64,000 bases of DNA, from assembly GCF_013426915.1 (NCBI RefSeq), contig NZ_AP023179.1, forward strand, positions 3,596,001 to 3,660,000, written 5' to 3'. This document shows positions 46,930-55,152 of the stretch, one piece after another (positions within the stretch are counted from its first letter, which is position 1; the number at the start of each line of letters is the position of its first letter). Both the position numbers and the translations under genes were made by a program. The notes beneath the pieces were generated by a model. That model saw only the letters and a list, made by a program, of their open reading frames with translations. It did no database searches and was not told the DNA's origin. The stretch is from Paraburkholderia sp. PGU19. GTDB taxonomy: Bacteria > Pseudomonadota > Gammaproteobacteria > Burkholderiales > Burkholderiaceae.

Positions 46930-47760
46930 TCAGCCAGCGAGCCGCTCGCAAATAGCCTTCGTCGCAGCCGCCCCATTGAGCGTGTAAAAATGCAGCCCAG
47001 GCACCTTCGCATCAACGAGACGGCGGCAAAGATCCGCCACCACATCGAGGCCAAATGCCCGAATCGACTCGCGATCATCACCAAAACTTTCGAGCCGTCG
47101 CGCGACCCACCGCGGCACTTCTGCGCCGCACATTTCGGAGAACCGCATCAACTGCGAGAAGTTCGTGATAGGCATGATGCCCGGCACGATAGGCACATCA
47201 ACACCAAGCTTGTACGCATCGTCGACGAACCGGAAATACGCGTCAGCGTTGAAGAAGTACTGCGTGATCGCCGAATTGGCACCCGCCTTCACCTTGCGCG
47301 CGAAGTTCTCGAGATCATGCTTCGGCGAACGCGACTGCGGGTGATACTCGGGATATCCCGCGACTTCGATGCGGAACCAGTCGCCGAATTCGGCGCGAAT
47401 AAAACTCACCAGTTCCGACGCGTAGCGCAACTCGCCGACTGCGCCCATGCCCGACGGCAAATCGCCACGCAACGCGACGATATGGCGAATGCCATGCGAG
47501 CGATACTCGTTGAGAATCGCTCGCAAGCTTTCCCTCGACGAGCCGATGCACGACAGGTGCGGCGCGGCTTCGAGGCCGTCCTTCGCTATGTCGAGCACCG
47601 TGTCGAGCGTGCCTTGCTGGGTCGAACCGCCAGCGCCGAACGTAACGGACACGAACTTGGGCTTGAGCGGCAACAGTTCCGCGCGCGTCGCACGCAGCTT
47701 GTCGAGCCCTTCCTGTGTCTTCGGCGGGAAGAATTCGAATGAAAGTTCGATGGGATTCAT
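46930..47760 (-). CDS. metF: 5,10-methylenetetrahydrofolate reductase
   Basis: MetF reduces methylene-THF to 5-methyl-THF, the methyl donor for methionine. The product has 276 residues. The start MNPIELSFEFFPPKTQEG holds the catalytic Glu of the SFEFFPPK motif. VSVTFGAGGSTQQGTLD, HIVALRGDLPSG and AITQYFFNADAYFRF form the FAD/folate site. ATG at 47760 directly precedes the motif; the frame upstream is a shadow of the next gene. It follows ahcY and the small membrane protein, linking it to the SAH-responsive transcript. Confidence 0.96.
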   Translation of the reverse strand: MNPIELSFEFFPPKTQEGLDKLRATRAELLPLKPKFVSVTFGAGGSTQQGTLDTVLDIAKDGLEAAPHLSCIGSSRESLRAILNEYRSHGIRHIVALRGDLPSGMGAVGELRYASELVSFIRAEFGDWFRIEVAGYPEYHPQSRSPKHDLENFARKVKAGANSAITQYFFNADAYFRFVDDAYKLGVDVPIVPGIMPITNFSQLMRFSEMCGAEVPRWVARRLESFGDDRESIRAFGLDVVADLCRRLVDAKVPGLHFYTLNGAAATKAICERLAG

Positions 47761-47777
47761 GGTTCTGTTGGCACCTG

Positions 47778-48131
47778 TCAGCTCAGGCCGCGGTTGCCGA
47801 AGATGAGCGCGGACAGCAGCCACGAAACGATGCTGTACAGGATCGAGCCGAAGAACGCCGACCAGAATCCCGACACTTCGAAGCCCTTCAGCAGCGACGC
47901 GCACAACCAGAAGCACAGCGCATTCACCACCAGAATGAAGAGCCCAAGCGTGAGAATCGTGACGGGCAACGTCAGCAGGATCAGCACCGGCCGCAAGACG
48001 GCATTGATGAGCCCCAGCACGAGCGCGACGATCAGCGCAGTGCCGAAACTGCGAATGTGGATCGACGGCACGAGGTAGGTGATGATCAGCAGCGCGAGCG
48101 CATTGATCACCCAGGTCAGCAATACAGTCAT
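47778..48131 (-). CDS. Phage-holin-4-like small membrane protein
   Basis: The 117-residue protein has four hydrophobic helices: WVINALALLIITYLVP, ALIVALVLGLINAVL, LTLPVTILTLGLFILVVNAL and a C-terminal one. The VLRPVLILLTLPVTILTLGLF segment (quoted partly above) is typical of the family named phage holin 4 (PF04020). Despite the name, members occur outside phages and their function is unknown; there are no phage genes here. It is conserved between ahcY and metF in Burkholderiales, so it may be read from the SAH-controlled transcript. Confidence 0.88.
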   Translation of the reverse strand: MTVLLTWVINALALLIITYLVPSIHIRSFGTALIVALVLGLINAVLRPVLILLTLPVTILTLGLFILVVNALCFWLCASLLKGFEVSGFWSAFFGSILYSIVSWLLSALIFGNRGLS

Positions 48132-48234
48132 GGACAGCTCCTGGTCGTCTGTGGGCGTGAAGTCCGAATTGAACTCGAAGGCACGCGAGAAGCATCAGCC
48201 GATGCAATGCCTTGCATGGGCGTGCGCTTCGTCC

Positions 48235-48289
48235 GGTGCAGCCGCGTGCCGAAGCAGGCGGCTGCACCTGTCATGCCGCTTTTTGCGGC
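48235..48289 (-). terminator. Two hairpins after the ahcY stop
   Basis: GCCGC-TTTTT-GCGGC (48275-48289) touches the ahcY stop codon. GGTGCAGCCGC (48235-48245) pairs with GCGGCTGCACC (48258-48268). No T-run follows on the minus strand, so they probably protect the ahcY message or only partly terminate, allowing read-through to metF. Confidence 0.5.
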
Positions 48290-49711
48290 TTAATAACGGT
48301 AGTGGTTCGGCTTGAACGGACCGTTCTTGTCGACGCCGATGTAGCCAGCCTGTTCCGTCGACAGCTCCGTCAGGTTCGCGCCGATGCGCGCGAGGTGCAG
48401 GCGCGCGACCTTCTCGTCGAGCTGCTTCGGCAGAACATAAACCTTGTTCTCGTACTTCGCGCCGTCGACGAACAGTTCGATCTGCGCGAGCGTCTGGTTC
48501 GTGAACGAGTTCGACATCACGAACGACGGGTGGCCCGTCGCGCAACCCAGGTTCACGAGGCGGCCTTCAGCCAGCAGGATCACGCGCTTGCCGTCCGGGA
48601 AAATGATGTGGTCGACTTGCGGCTTGATGTTTTCCCACTGGTACTGGCGCGTCGACGCAACGTCGATTTCCGAGTCGAAGTGGCCGATGTTGCAGACGAT
48701 CGCGTTGTTGCGCATCGCCTTCATGTGATCGTGGTTGATCACGTGGTAGTTGCCCGTTGCCGTCACGAAGATGTCGGCGTGCGGCGCAGCGGCTTCCATC
48801 GTCACGACGCGGTAGCCTTCCATCGCGGCTTGCAGCGCGCAGATCGGATCGATTTCCGTGACCCACACCGTCGCGCCCAGACCGCGCAGCGATTGCGCGC
48901 AGCCCTTGCCCACGTCGCCGTAACCGGCCACAACCGCAATCTTGCCGGCGATCATCACGTCGGTCGCGCGCTTGATGCCGTCGACGAGCGACTCACGGCA
49001 GCCATACAGGTTGTCGAACTTCGACTTCGTGACCGAGTCGTTCACGTTGATCGCGGGGAACGGCAGACGGCCTTCCTTCTCCATCTGATACAGGCGGTGC
49101 ACGCCCGTTGTCGTTTCTTCCGTCACGCCCTTGATGTGCGCGAGGCGCTTCGAGTACCACGTCGGGTCGACTTCGAGATGCGCGGCGATCGACTTGTACA
49201 GCGCGACTTCTTCCTCGTTGGTCGGCTTCGAGATCACCGAGCGATCCTTCTCGGCCTTCGAACCGAGGATCAGCAGCAGCGTTGCGTCGCCGCCGTCGTC
49301 GAGGATCATGTTGGCGAACTCACCGTTCGGCCATTCGAAAATGCGGTGCGAGAATTCCCAGTATTCGTCGAGCGATTCGCCCTTGAACGCGAACACGGGC
49401 GTGCCGGCCTTCGCGATGGCGGCGGCGGCGTGATCCTGCGTCGAGAAGATGTTGCACGATGCCCAGCGAACGTCAGCGCCGAGTGCCGTCAGCGTCTCGA
49501 TCAGCACGCCAGTCTGAATGGTCATGTGCAGCGAACCCGCAACGCGCGCGCCCTTCAGCGGCTGCTGCGTCTTGTACTCTTCGCGGGTTTGCATGAGACC
49601 GGGCATTTCGGTCTCGGCGATGGTGAGTTCCTTGCGGCCCCAGTCAGCCAGCGACAGGTCGGCAACAACGAAATCCTGAGAATTTTTGGAATCCATAACT
49701 GCGGCGTTCAT
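48290..49711 (-). CDS. ahcY: Adenosylhomocysteinase
   Basis: AhcY splits S-adenosylhomocysteine into adenosine and homocysteine, relieving inhibition of methyltransferases. The 473-residue length is standard for Burkholderiales. Motifs include [15 protein letters not shown], the catalytic segment with [20 protein letters not shown] (Lys and Asp), the NAD fold [16 protein letters not shown], and the C-terminal FKPNHYRY that reaches into the neighbouring NAD site. ATG at 49711 has AGGAGG seven bases upstream. An SAH riboswitch precedes it. A small membrane protein and metF follow. Confidence 0.98.
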   Translation of the reverse strand: MNAAVMDSKNSQDFVVADLSLADWGRKELTIAETEMPGLMQTREEYKTQQPLKGARVAGSLHMTIQTGVLIETLTALGADVRWASCNIFSTQDHAAAAIAKAGTPVFAFKGESLDEYWEFSHRIFEWPNGEFANMILDDGGDATLLLILGSKAEKDRSVISKPTNEEEVALYKSIAAHLEVDPTWYSKRLAHIKGVTEETTTGVHRLYQMEKEGRLPFPAINVNDSVTKSKFDNLYGCRESLVDGIKRATDVMIAGKIAVVAGYGDVGKGCAQSLRGLGATVWVTEIDPICALQAAMEGYRVVTMEAAAPHADIFVTATGNYHVINHDHMKAMRNNAIVCNIGHFDSEIDVASTRQYQWENIKPQVDHIIFPDGKRVILLAEGRLVNLGCATGHPSFVMSNSFTNQTLAQIELFVDGAKYENKVYVLPKQLDEKVARLHLARIGANLTELSTEQAGYIGVDKNGPFKPNHYRY

Positions 49712-49746
49712 CACGCCCTCCTTTCTAAAAATGACTAGAAATTTGA

Positions 49747-49856
49747 CGTGAGCGCCGTTCGATGCGGTTGGTTTGTAGGCGCGGCGCGCGTCCAATCCTT
49801 CCGATTGAAAGCCTTCGAGCCTGGCGGGTCGAACCCGTCGCAACGCTCCTCGAAGA
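49747..49856 (-). promoter_or_regulatory. S-adenosylhomocysteine (SAH) riboswitch
   Basis: Read on the minus strand, the leader contains TCGAGGAGCGTTGCGACGG, then CGCCAGGCTCGA and, after a variable arm, AACGGCGCTCACG. These are the conserved blocks of the SAH riboswitch aptamer: the CGAG/CTCG stem, the GAGCG/CGCTC pseudoknot and the CCAGG internal segment. SAH binding is known to turn expression on. Downstream, TTTCTA/TAGAAA (49722-49741) can form a small hairpin overlapping the ribosome-binding site, so control may act on translation. Confidence 0.92.
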
Positions 49857-49865
49857 CGAGTGGCG

Positions 49866-49874
49866 ATTGTAGCA
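49866..49874 (-). promoter_or_regulatory. Extended -10 promoter of the SAH riboswitch transcript
   Basis: The minus strand reads TGCTACAAT, an extended -10 box (TGn plus TACAAT), about 10 bases before the riboswitch. No good -35 box is seen, in keeping with an extended -10 promoter. Confidence 0.6.
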
Positions 49875-49906
49875 AAACGAGATGGCTTGCGGTATGACGA
49901 TTCAGC

Positions 49907-50716
49907 TTATGCCGATTGATCTGGCGGTGAATCTGCGCCCGATTGCGCGCTCAGATGTGGCGCGAGTTCGACGCCGCGCAATTCCTTCACCGCTTCATAC
50001 GCGCGGCGCACGTAGCGCCACGACGCTTCGCGCGTCGAGTTGACGAGTTCGTCCGACGCCTGGAGCATGCCCATCGAAATGCGGAAATACCGTTCTGCGT
50101 GGATGTTCGGGTGATAGTGCATGCGCACGCGCTTGCGGTCATTGAGACGCGGATTGCCGAAGATATTCAGCAGCGCCAGTGAAAACGCACCGTCCTCGCC
50201 GCCGTGGCGCCGGAACACGTCGTCGAGCGGAAATCCGCCGAACGCGGCATAGACGGAGCGGCGGATCACGAGGCTGCTCGGCACCGTGTTGCTCAGCGTC
50301 GCCGCGTGAATGTCGAATTGCGGATGACCTGCGATGTCGGCGGGAAAGCCGCAATACTCGACGTCGAGGCGGATCGAGGGCTGACCCGGATGTTCGTGCA
50401 GGAAGGCGGCGGCAGCGCTGAGCGCGTGCGGCATGTATTCGTCGTCGGCGTCGATGAAAGCCAGCAGCGGGTGCGACGCATGCGTCGCGCCCCAGTTCCG
50501 CGCGCGGGCTGCGCCGCCGTTTTGCGGCATGCGCAGCAGTTCGATCTGCGGGTGCTGCTGCGCGTATTGGGCAGCGATGTCGGGCGAAGCGTCACGCGAG
50601 CCGTCGTCGATCACGAGAATCTGCGCGGCTTCGGCCTGCGCGATGCAGCTATCGAGCGTACGCGCGAGCGTCTGTTCGGCGTTGTAGCAGGGAATGATGA
50701 CGGAAATGGGAAGCAT
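49907..50716 (-). CDS. Family 2 glycosyltransferase
   Basis: The 269-residue GT-A fold enzyme starts PISVIIPCYNAEQTLARTL, with the nucleotide-binding aspartate in LVIDDGSRDASPDIA and the metal-binding DADDEYMPHAL (DxD-like) near residues 89-99. GGFPLDDVFRRHGGEDGAFS supplies the second acidic motif. It transfers a sugar from a nucleotide donor to an unknown acceptor, for example in surface polysaccharide. It is a single gene on the ahcY strand, upstream of the riboswitch promoter. Donor and acceptor cannot be read from sequence. Confidence 0.88.
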   Translation of the reverse strand: MLPISVIIPCYNAEQTLARTLDSCIAQAEAAQILVIDDGSRDASPDIAAQYAQQHPQIELLRMPQNGGAARARNWGATHASHPLLAFIDADDEYMPHALSAAAAFLHEHPGQPSIRLDVEYCGFPADIAGHPQFDIHAATLSNTVPSSLVIRRSVYAAFGGFPLDDVFRRHGGEDGAFSLALLNIFGNPRLNDRKRVRMHYHPNIHAERYFRISMGMLQASDELVNSTREASWRYVRRAYEAVKELRGVELAPHLSAQSGADSPPDQSA

Positions 50717-50809
50717 CGCCTGGACGGGTCTCTGGAATCAACGACACCGGCAATCATAGAGCGAGCGCGCCGCCGTTCATCCCAAATTAGTTGCCGATTC
50801 ACGGCTACG

Positions 50810-51532
50810 TCAAAGCGGTAGCATCCCGAACAGCGGCGCGAGCAGCACCATCACGACGCCGGCGATCATCATCGTCAGGCTCGCGACGACGCCCTCTTCG
50901 CTGCCCAGCTCACGCGCCTTCGCGGTGCCGACGCCATGTGCCGCCGCCCCGAACAGCGCGCCGCGCGCGAGCCGCGTGCGCAGCGGCACGAGCGCGAGCA
51001 CGAGTTCACCGAACAGCATCCCGCAAACGCCCGTCGCGATGACGAACAGCGCAGTCAGGTCCTTCGGCGCGTGAATCTTGTCGGAGACGGCGAGCGCGAA
51101 GGGCGTCGACACCGAGCGCGTCATCAGGCTGCGTTGCAGTTCCGGCGACAGATGCAGCAGCTTCGACAACGCGAGCGAGCCGCCCACGGCAACGATGATG
51201 CCGACCGTCACGCCGACGGTGAGCGAAATCCAGTGCCGCCGCAGCAGATCGCGGTATTCGTAGATGGGCACCGCGAACGCGACCGTGGCCGGGCCGAGCA
51301 GCCACATCAGCCAGCGCGTGTCCTGAAAGTAGACAGCGTACGGAATCCGCGCGATAACGACGATCGCGGCCAGCACCGCGGGCACGGCGAGAAGCGGCGT
51401 GAGCCACGGCGATCTGAAGCGCGCATACAGCGCCTTCGACGCGAAATAGAGCGCCACCGTCAGCACGAAGCAGCCGGCGGCGATGAGCCGGGAGGCGTCG
51501 TCGGCGAAAAGGGACGTGTAGAAGGCGCTCAT
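50810..51532 (-). CDS. lrgB: LrgB/CidB family membrane protein
   Basis: The 240-residue protein has about seven helices. Segments GPATVAFAVPIYEYRDLLRR and RSVSTPFALAVSDKIHA followed by GVCGMLFGELVL and GAAAHGVGTAKARELGSEEG are the LrgB signatures. LrgAB proteins influence murein hydrolase activity and cell lysis, and relatives export short organic acids such as pyruvate or glycolate. It follows lrgA by 24 bp on the same strand. Confidence 0.92.
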   Translation of the reverse strand: MSAFYTSLFADDASRLIAAGCFVLTVALYFASKALYARFRSPWLTPLLAVPAVLAAIVVIARIPYAVYFQDTRWLMWLLGPATVAFAVPIYEYRDLLRRHWISLTVGVTVGIIVAVGGSLALSKLLHLSPELQRSLMTRSVSTPFALAVSDKIHAPKDLTALFVIATGVCGMLFGELVLALVPLRTRLARGALFGAAAHGVGTAKARELGSEEGVVASLTMMIAGVVMVLLAPLFGMLPL

Positions 51533-51556
51533 CGGCGGAACGTTCCGGGACGGGGA

Positions 51557-52048
51557 TTAGAGGAAGTTGCGGCTAACAGGACGACGTTCGACAGGCGAGC
51601 GCTGAACCATCACGCGACGCAGCGCGAGACGGCGTTCGAGTCGCGCGGCCTGTTCGACGGCGAATGCGACAGCCACCATCACCATCAGCGTGCCCGCGAC
51701 CACGACGAGCGCAAGACGCCAGCCGTCTTCGCGGAACAGGCCGCCGTACTGGACGGCCGCAACGGCGGCGGGAATGAAGAACAGCAGCATGTCCGACAGC
51801 AACCAGTCGGCGCCCGCCTTCACCCAGCGCGGCGCGACGCCGCCGCAGAACAACAGCGCAAGCAGCGCGACGAGGCCCACGACGCCGCCCGGCACCGGCA
51901 AGCCAAAACGGCGCACGACGTAGTCGGCGGCGAACCAGACTGCGGTGATCCCGGCGCTCTGCACGGCGATCCGGCCGATCTTCGCGACGGGCGACGTCGC
52001 ATCGAGGCGGACAGAAGCGGCAAGACGGGCGATCAGCGGCGAGATCAT
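51557..52048 (-). CDS. lrgA: LrgA/CidA family membrane protein
   Basis: The 163-residue product has four helices and the family segment LPVPGGVVGLVALLALLFCG followed by WLLSDMLLFFIPAAVAAVQYG. These holin-like proteins act with LrgB. The N-terminal 30 residues and a basic C-terminal tail (ERRLALRRVMVQRS) are extra compared with a minimal LrgA. It is divergent from a LysR-type regulator, with 114 bp between the starts, which suggests local control. Confidence 0.9.
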   Translation of the reverse strand: MISPLIARLAASVRLDATSPVAKIGRIAVQSAGITAVWFAADYVVRRFGLPVPGGVVGLVALLALLFCGGVAPRWVKAGADWLLSDMLLFFIPAAVAAVQYGGLFREDGWRLALVVVAGTLMVMVAVAFAVEQAARLERRLALRRVMVQRSPVERRPVSRNFL

Positions 52049-52131
52049 GGCAAACCCTAGGTGACTTTTGGATGAGATTCAGTATAGGGTGCGGTGCAAC
52101 ATAAATATAATGACTTAGAATTATCTGCTTC

Positions 52132-52146
52132 ATTCCAAATTGGAAT
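52132..52146. promoter_or_regulatory. LysR-type box between lrgA and its regulator
   Basis: ATTCCAA-A-TTGGAAT is a perfect 15-bp palindrome and contains the T-N11-A spacing of LysR-type binding sites. It lies 17 bp before the regulator's start and about 84 bp before lrgA, suited to autoregulation and activation of lrgAB. Confidence 0.65.
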
Positions 52147-52162
52147 TCCGAGGGCTACGAAC

Positions 52163-53122
52163 ATGGAACTGCGCGCGCTTCGCTATTTCGTTGAAGTCGT
52201 TCGACAACAGAGCTTCACCGTCGCCGCCGAGCAGATGTTCGTCACGCAGCCGACCATCAGCAAGATGGTGAAGGCGCTGGAGGACGAAACCGGCTCGCCG
52301 CTGCTGCTGCGCGACGGACGGCAAATGGTGCTGACGGATGCCGGGCGCATCGTCTATCAGCGCGGCCAGGACGTGCTCGCCGCCTACGCGCAGTTGCAGG
52401 CCGAGCTGCACGACCTCGACAAACTCGGGCGCGGCGAGCTGACGATCGGCATCCCGCCGATGGGCGGGTCGCTGTTCACGCCCGCCATCGCCGCGTTCCG
52501 TCAGCGCCATCCGAAGATCGAGCTGAAACTCTTCGAACAGGGCTCGAAAGCCATCGAAGCCGCGCTGATTTCCGGCGAACTGGAATTGGGCGGCGTGCTG
52601 CAACCCGTCGACGACATGATCGACGTGCTGCCGATGAGCCGCCAGGTGCTGTGGCTCGTCGCGCGTCAGGGTTCGCGCTGGGATGAGTTGCAGGAAGTGC
52701 CGCTCGCCGATCTCGCCAGTGAACCGTTCGTGTTCTACGGCGAAAGCCTCGCGCTCAACGACGTCGTGCTGACGGCGTGCCGCACGGCCGGTTTCGCGCC
52801 GACCATCGTCGGACGCAGCGGGCATTGGGATTTCATGGCGGCGCTGGTGCTGGCGGGCGTCGGCATTGCGCTTCTGCCCGCGCCGTATTGCCGGCGGCTC
52901 GACGCGGCGCAGTTCACCTGCCGGCCCGTCGTCGCGCCGGAGATTCCGTGGGAAATGGCGATCGGCTGGCGGCGCAAGGGGTATCTGTCGCACGCGGCGC
53001 GCGCATGGCTCGAGGTCGCGCGCGAAACGCTGCCGGGACTGACCACCGACAACTTCACGCACCCGCTGACCTTCGACTCGCCCACGACTACGCCGGATCG
53101 CGTGAAACCGCCGCTGAAATGA
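52163..53122 (+). CDS. LysR-type transcriptional regulator (CidR-like)
   Basis: The 319-residue regulator has the LysR winged helix at residues 1-60 (ELRALRYFVEVVRQQSFTVA; QPTISKMVKALEDETGSPLL) and a periplasmic-binding-protein-like effector domain from about residue 90 (GELTIGIPPMGGSLFTPAIA). It probably controls the divergent lrgAB genes through the palindrome next to its start; the effector may be acetate or another small organic acid by analogy with CidR. ATG at 52163 is chosen for the canonical MELRALRYF start. Confidence 0.9.
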   Translation: MELRALRYFVEVVRQQSFTVAAEQMFVTQPTISKMVKALEDETGSPLLLRDGRQMVLTDAGRIVYQRGQDVLAAYAQLQAELHDLDKLGRGELTIGIPPMGGSLFTPAIAAFRQRHPKIELKLFEQGSKAIEAALISGELELGGVLQPVDDMIDVLPMSRQVLWLVARQGSRWDELQEVPLADLASEPFVFYGESLALNDVVLTACRTAGFAPTIVGRSGHWDFMAALVLAGVGIALLPAPYCRRLDAAQFTCRPVVAPEIPWEMAIGWRRKGYLSHAARAWLEVARETLPGLTTDNFTHPLTFDSPTTTPDRVKPPLK

Positions 53123-53153
53123 AAAATGCCGCCCGGTTTGCACCGGGCGGCAT
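53121..53153 (-). terminator. Intrinsic terminator of the OmpA-like gene
   Basis: ATGCCGCCCGG (53126-53136) pairs with CCGGGCGGCAT (53143-53153). On the minus strand it is followed by Ts (53122-53126). It lies 34 bp after the minus-strand stop and directly after the LysR gene's stop, so it may also block rightward read-through. Confidence 0.75.
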
Positions 53154-53186
53154 CGTGTCCTGCGTTTCTACGCGGACTGACGACGC

Positions 53187-54971
53187 TTACTTCGCCAGAG
53201 CCGGCGCTTGGGCCTGCGTCGTCTGAGCTTGCGCCTCGCTAAATTCGATCCGGCGATTCGCGAAGCGTCCGCTTTCCGTCGCGTTGCTCGCCACAGGACG
53301 GACGTTGCCATAGCCATGCGCGACGAGCGCATCTGCGGGCACGCCGGCCTTCACGAGGAAGGCGCACACGGCGTCGGCACGTTCCTTCGACAGTTCCAGA
53401 TTCGCCGATTCGCTGCCGAGATTATCCGAGAAGCCGGCCACTTCGAGTTTCAGCGCGTGGCCGCTCGTCGCGCACGACTTCAGCAGTTGCGCGGACTGGT
53501 TCAGATCGTCGAGCGCGGACTGCGGCACGTGCGCGTCACGCGATGCGAAATTGACGACCTGCAGGTTCAGCGTCCTGACGACATCCGCGCTCGCGCACGA
53601 CGCGCCCAGCGACTTCGCCGCGTTCTTGAACGACTGCGCGGCGTTCACAACGGCTTGCGCCGCATCGAATGCGCTCACCTGGTATTGCGCGACAAACAGC
53701 GACTTCAGACGATCGAGCCAGCCCGATTTCGCATCGGCGGCCGTGCCGCTCAGCTCGACACGCGTGCCGTCGATTTTCATCTCCGCACCCGGCGTAGACA
53801 GCATCGGCATCAGCGCGTCGATCTGCGCGAGCCAGTCGGCTGCCTTACGGCTTTCGTCGACGGTGATGTCGGCGTTGAAGTTACCGGCGTCGAATTTCTT
53901 CGTCAGCGCGTTCAGCAGCGCCGATTTTTCGGCGACGTTCTGGACGGTCGCGGTAAGCGTCGGCTTGCCCTTCCCGTCGACGGCGACGATCAGTTGCGAG
54001 TCCTTCGCGACGGCGGGTGCCGCTTCAGCTTCGACCTTGCCGACGGCGCTGGCCGCGTCGTCCTGCGGCGCTTGCGATCCGGGCTGCACATCCGCTTGCG
54101 TCGGAGCAGCCGGCGCCTCAACCGTAGCGGCGGTGGCATGCTGACCGAGAAAGCTGGTCGCCGCCGGGCACGAGGCCAACGCCACCCACGTCAGCATTGC
54201 AGCGATCGCACCGATCAGCGCGGACAAGGCCGCCATGCCGAACCAGTGCTTCGCCTTCGGGCCGACATAGCGCACTTCGCGCGCGGGCGCCGCAACGGAA
54301 ATCGCTGTGGCAGACAACGTGGATTCGACGGGAGCGCGCGCGGTCGTCGGCGCTGGCGCTACGGCGGGATGTTCGAAATGCGACGACACCGCGCGCACCT
54401 GCGAGCCGATTGTCTGCGCGAAGGCAGCCGCGCCGCCCAGCCCCAGTACGGTCGTGAGGCCGTCGTTCAGAAACGGCGCGATGGTCTGCAACTGCTGGCC
54501 GAGCAAGGTCGGCAACTGACCGATGTTGCCCCGATGCTCAAGAATGTGGCGCTTGCGCACGCCCATCAGAATGCTGCCCGCAATGCCCGACACGGCATGC
54601 GTCGCGTGCGCGGGCACGCCTGTTTGCATCGATACGGTGTCGCTGAGTCCGTCGATGCGGCGCTCGAACGAATGCTCGAGCAACTGACGTCCCGTCGACG
54701 ACAACTGCGTGACACCCGTCGTGCTAGCGAAGAGGCGAGGCAGCTGTTCGGCGACATCCGCGTTGACTTCCTGACCGAGGATCGTCGCGAACAGCGCACG
54801 CGCGCCATCGACCGTTGCGCACTTGTTCATCAGACCGGCGACGAGCGCGGGCGTGGTGACGTCCACGACTCTCGCCGTTGCTTCCGGCGGCAATCCGAGG
54901 CAGTTCGACAGTTGTTGAACTACGGTGTCCGGCAACGCAGACCGGACCAGTTGAATCACATTGACACTCAT
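53187..54971 (-). CDS. DUF937 - transmembrane - OmpA fusion protein
   Basis: The 594-residue protein has three parts. Residues 1-170 resemble DUF937 (VVQQLSNCLGLPPEATARVV; RALFATILGQEVNADVAEQL). There is one helix near 245-270 (FGMAALSALIGAIAAMLTWV). After an Ala/Pro-rich linker and a region resembling repeated BON-like strands (DSQLIVAVDGKGKPTLTATV), residues about 505-575 form the OmpA peptidoglycan-binding domain with GFSDNLGSESANLELSKERA and RRIEFSEAQ. There is no signal peptide, so the N-terminus should be cytoplasmic and the OmpA part periplasmic. Role unknown. Confidence 0.85.
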   Translation of the reverse strand: MSVNVIQLVRSALPDTVVQQLSNCLGLPPEATARVVDVTTPALVAGLMNKCATVDGARALFATILGQEVNADVAEQLPRLFASTTGVTQLSSTGRQLLEHSFERRIDGLSDTVSMQTGVPAHATHAVSGIAGSILMGVRKRHILEHRGNIGQLPTLLGQQLQTIAPFLNDGLTTVLGLGGAAAFAQTIGSQVRAVSSHFEHPAVAPAPTTARAPVESTLSATAISVAAPAREVRYVGPKAKHWFGMAALSALIGAIAAMLTWVALASCPAATSFLGQHATAATVEAPAAPTQADVQPGSQAPQDDAASAVGKVEAEAAPAVAKDSQLIVAVDGKGKPTLTATVQNVAEKSALLNALTKKFDAGNFNADITVDESRKAADWLAQIDALMPMLSTPGAEMKIDGTRVELSGTAADAKSGWLDRLKSLFVAQYQVSAFDAAQAVVNAAQSFKNAAKSLGASCASADVVRTLNLQVVNFASRDAHVPQSALDDLNQSAQLLKSCATSGHALKLEVAGFSDNLGSESANLELSKERADAVCAFLVKAGVPADALVAHGYGNVRPVASNATESGRFANRRIEFSEAQAQTTQAQAPALAK

Positions 54972-55152
54972 CGATTCGTTTCCCTGAATTTCGAACGCGC
55001 GCCCATGCGCCCTTCGTTGGGCCGCGATTATAGGAGCGGGAAAATCTCAGAATTGAAGCGATCAATGATTTTCAAACTTTATCGGAATTCTCTTACGGCG
55101 CTTTTTGCGCTTTATCACAATCGACGGCGTGCATCGCCGGAATCACATCGTT

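Noticed and set aside
47778..48131. Prophage remnant suggested by the holin-like protein
   Set aside because: No other phage gene is nearby, and the protein family also occurs outside phages.
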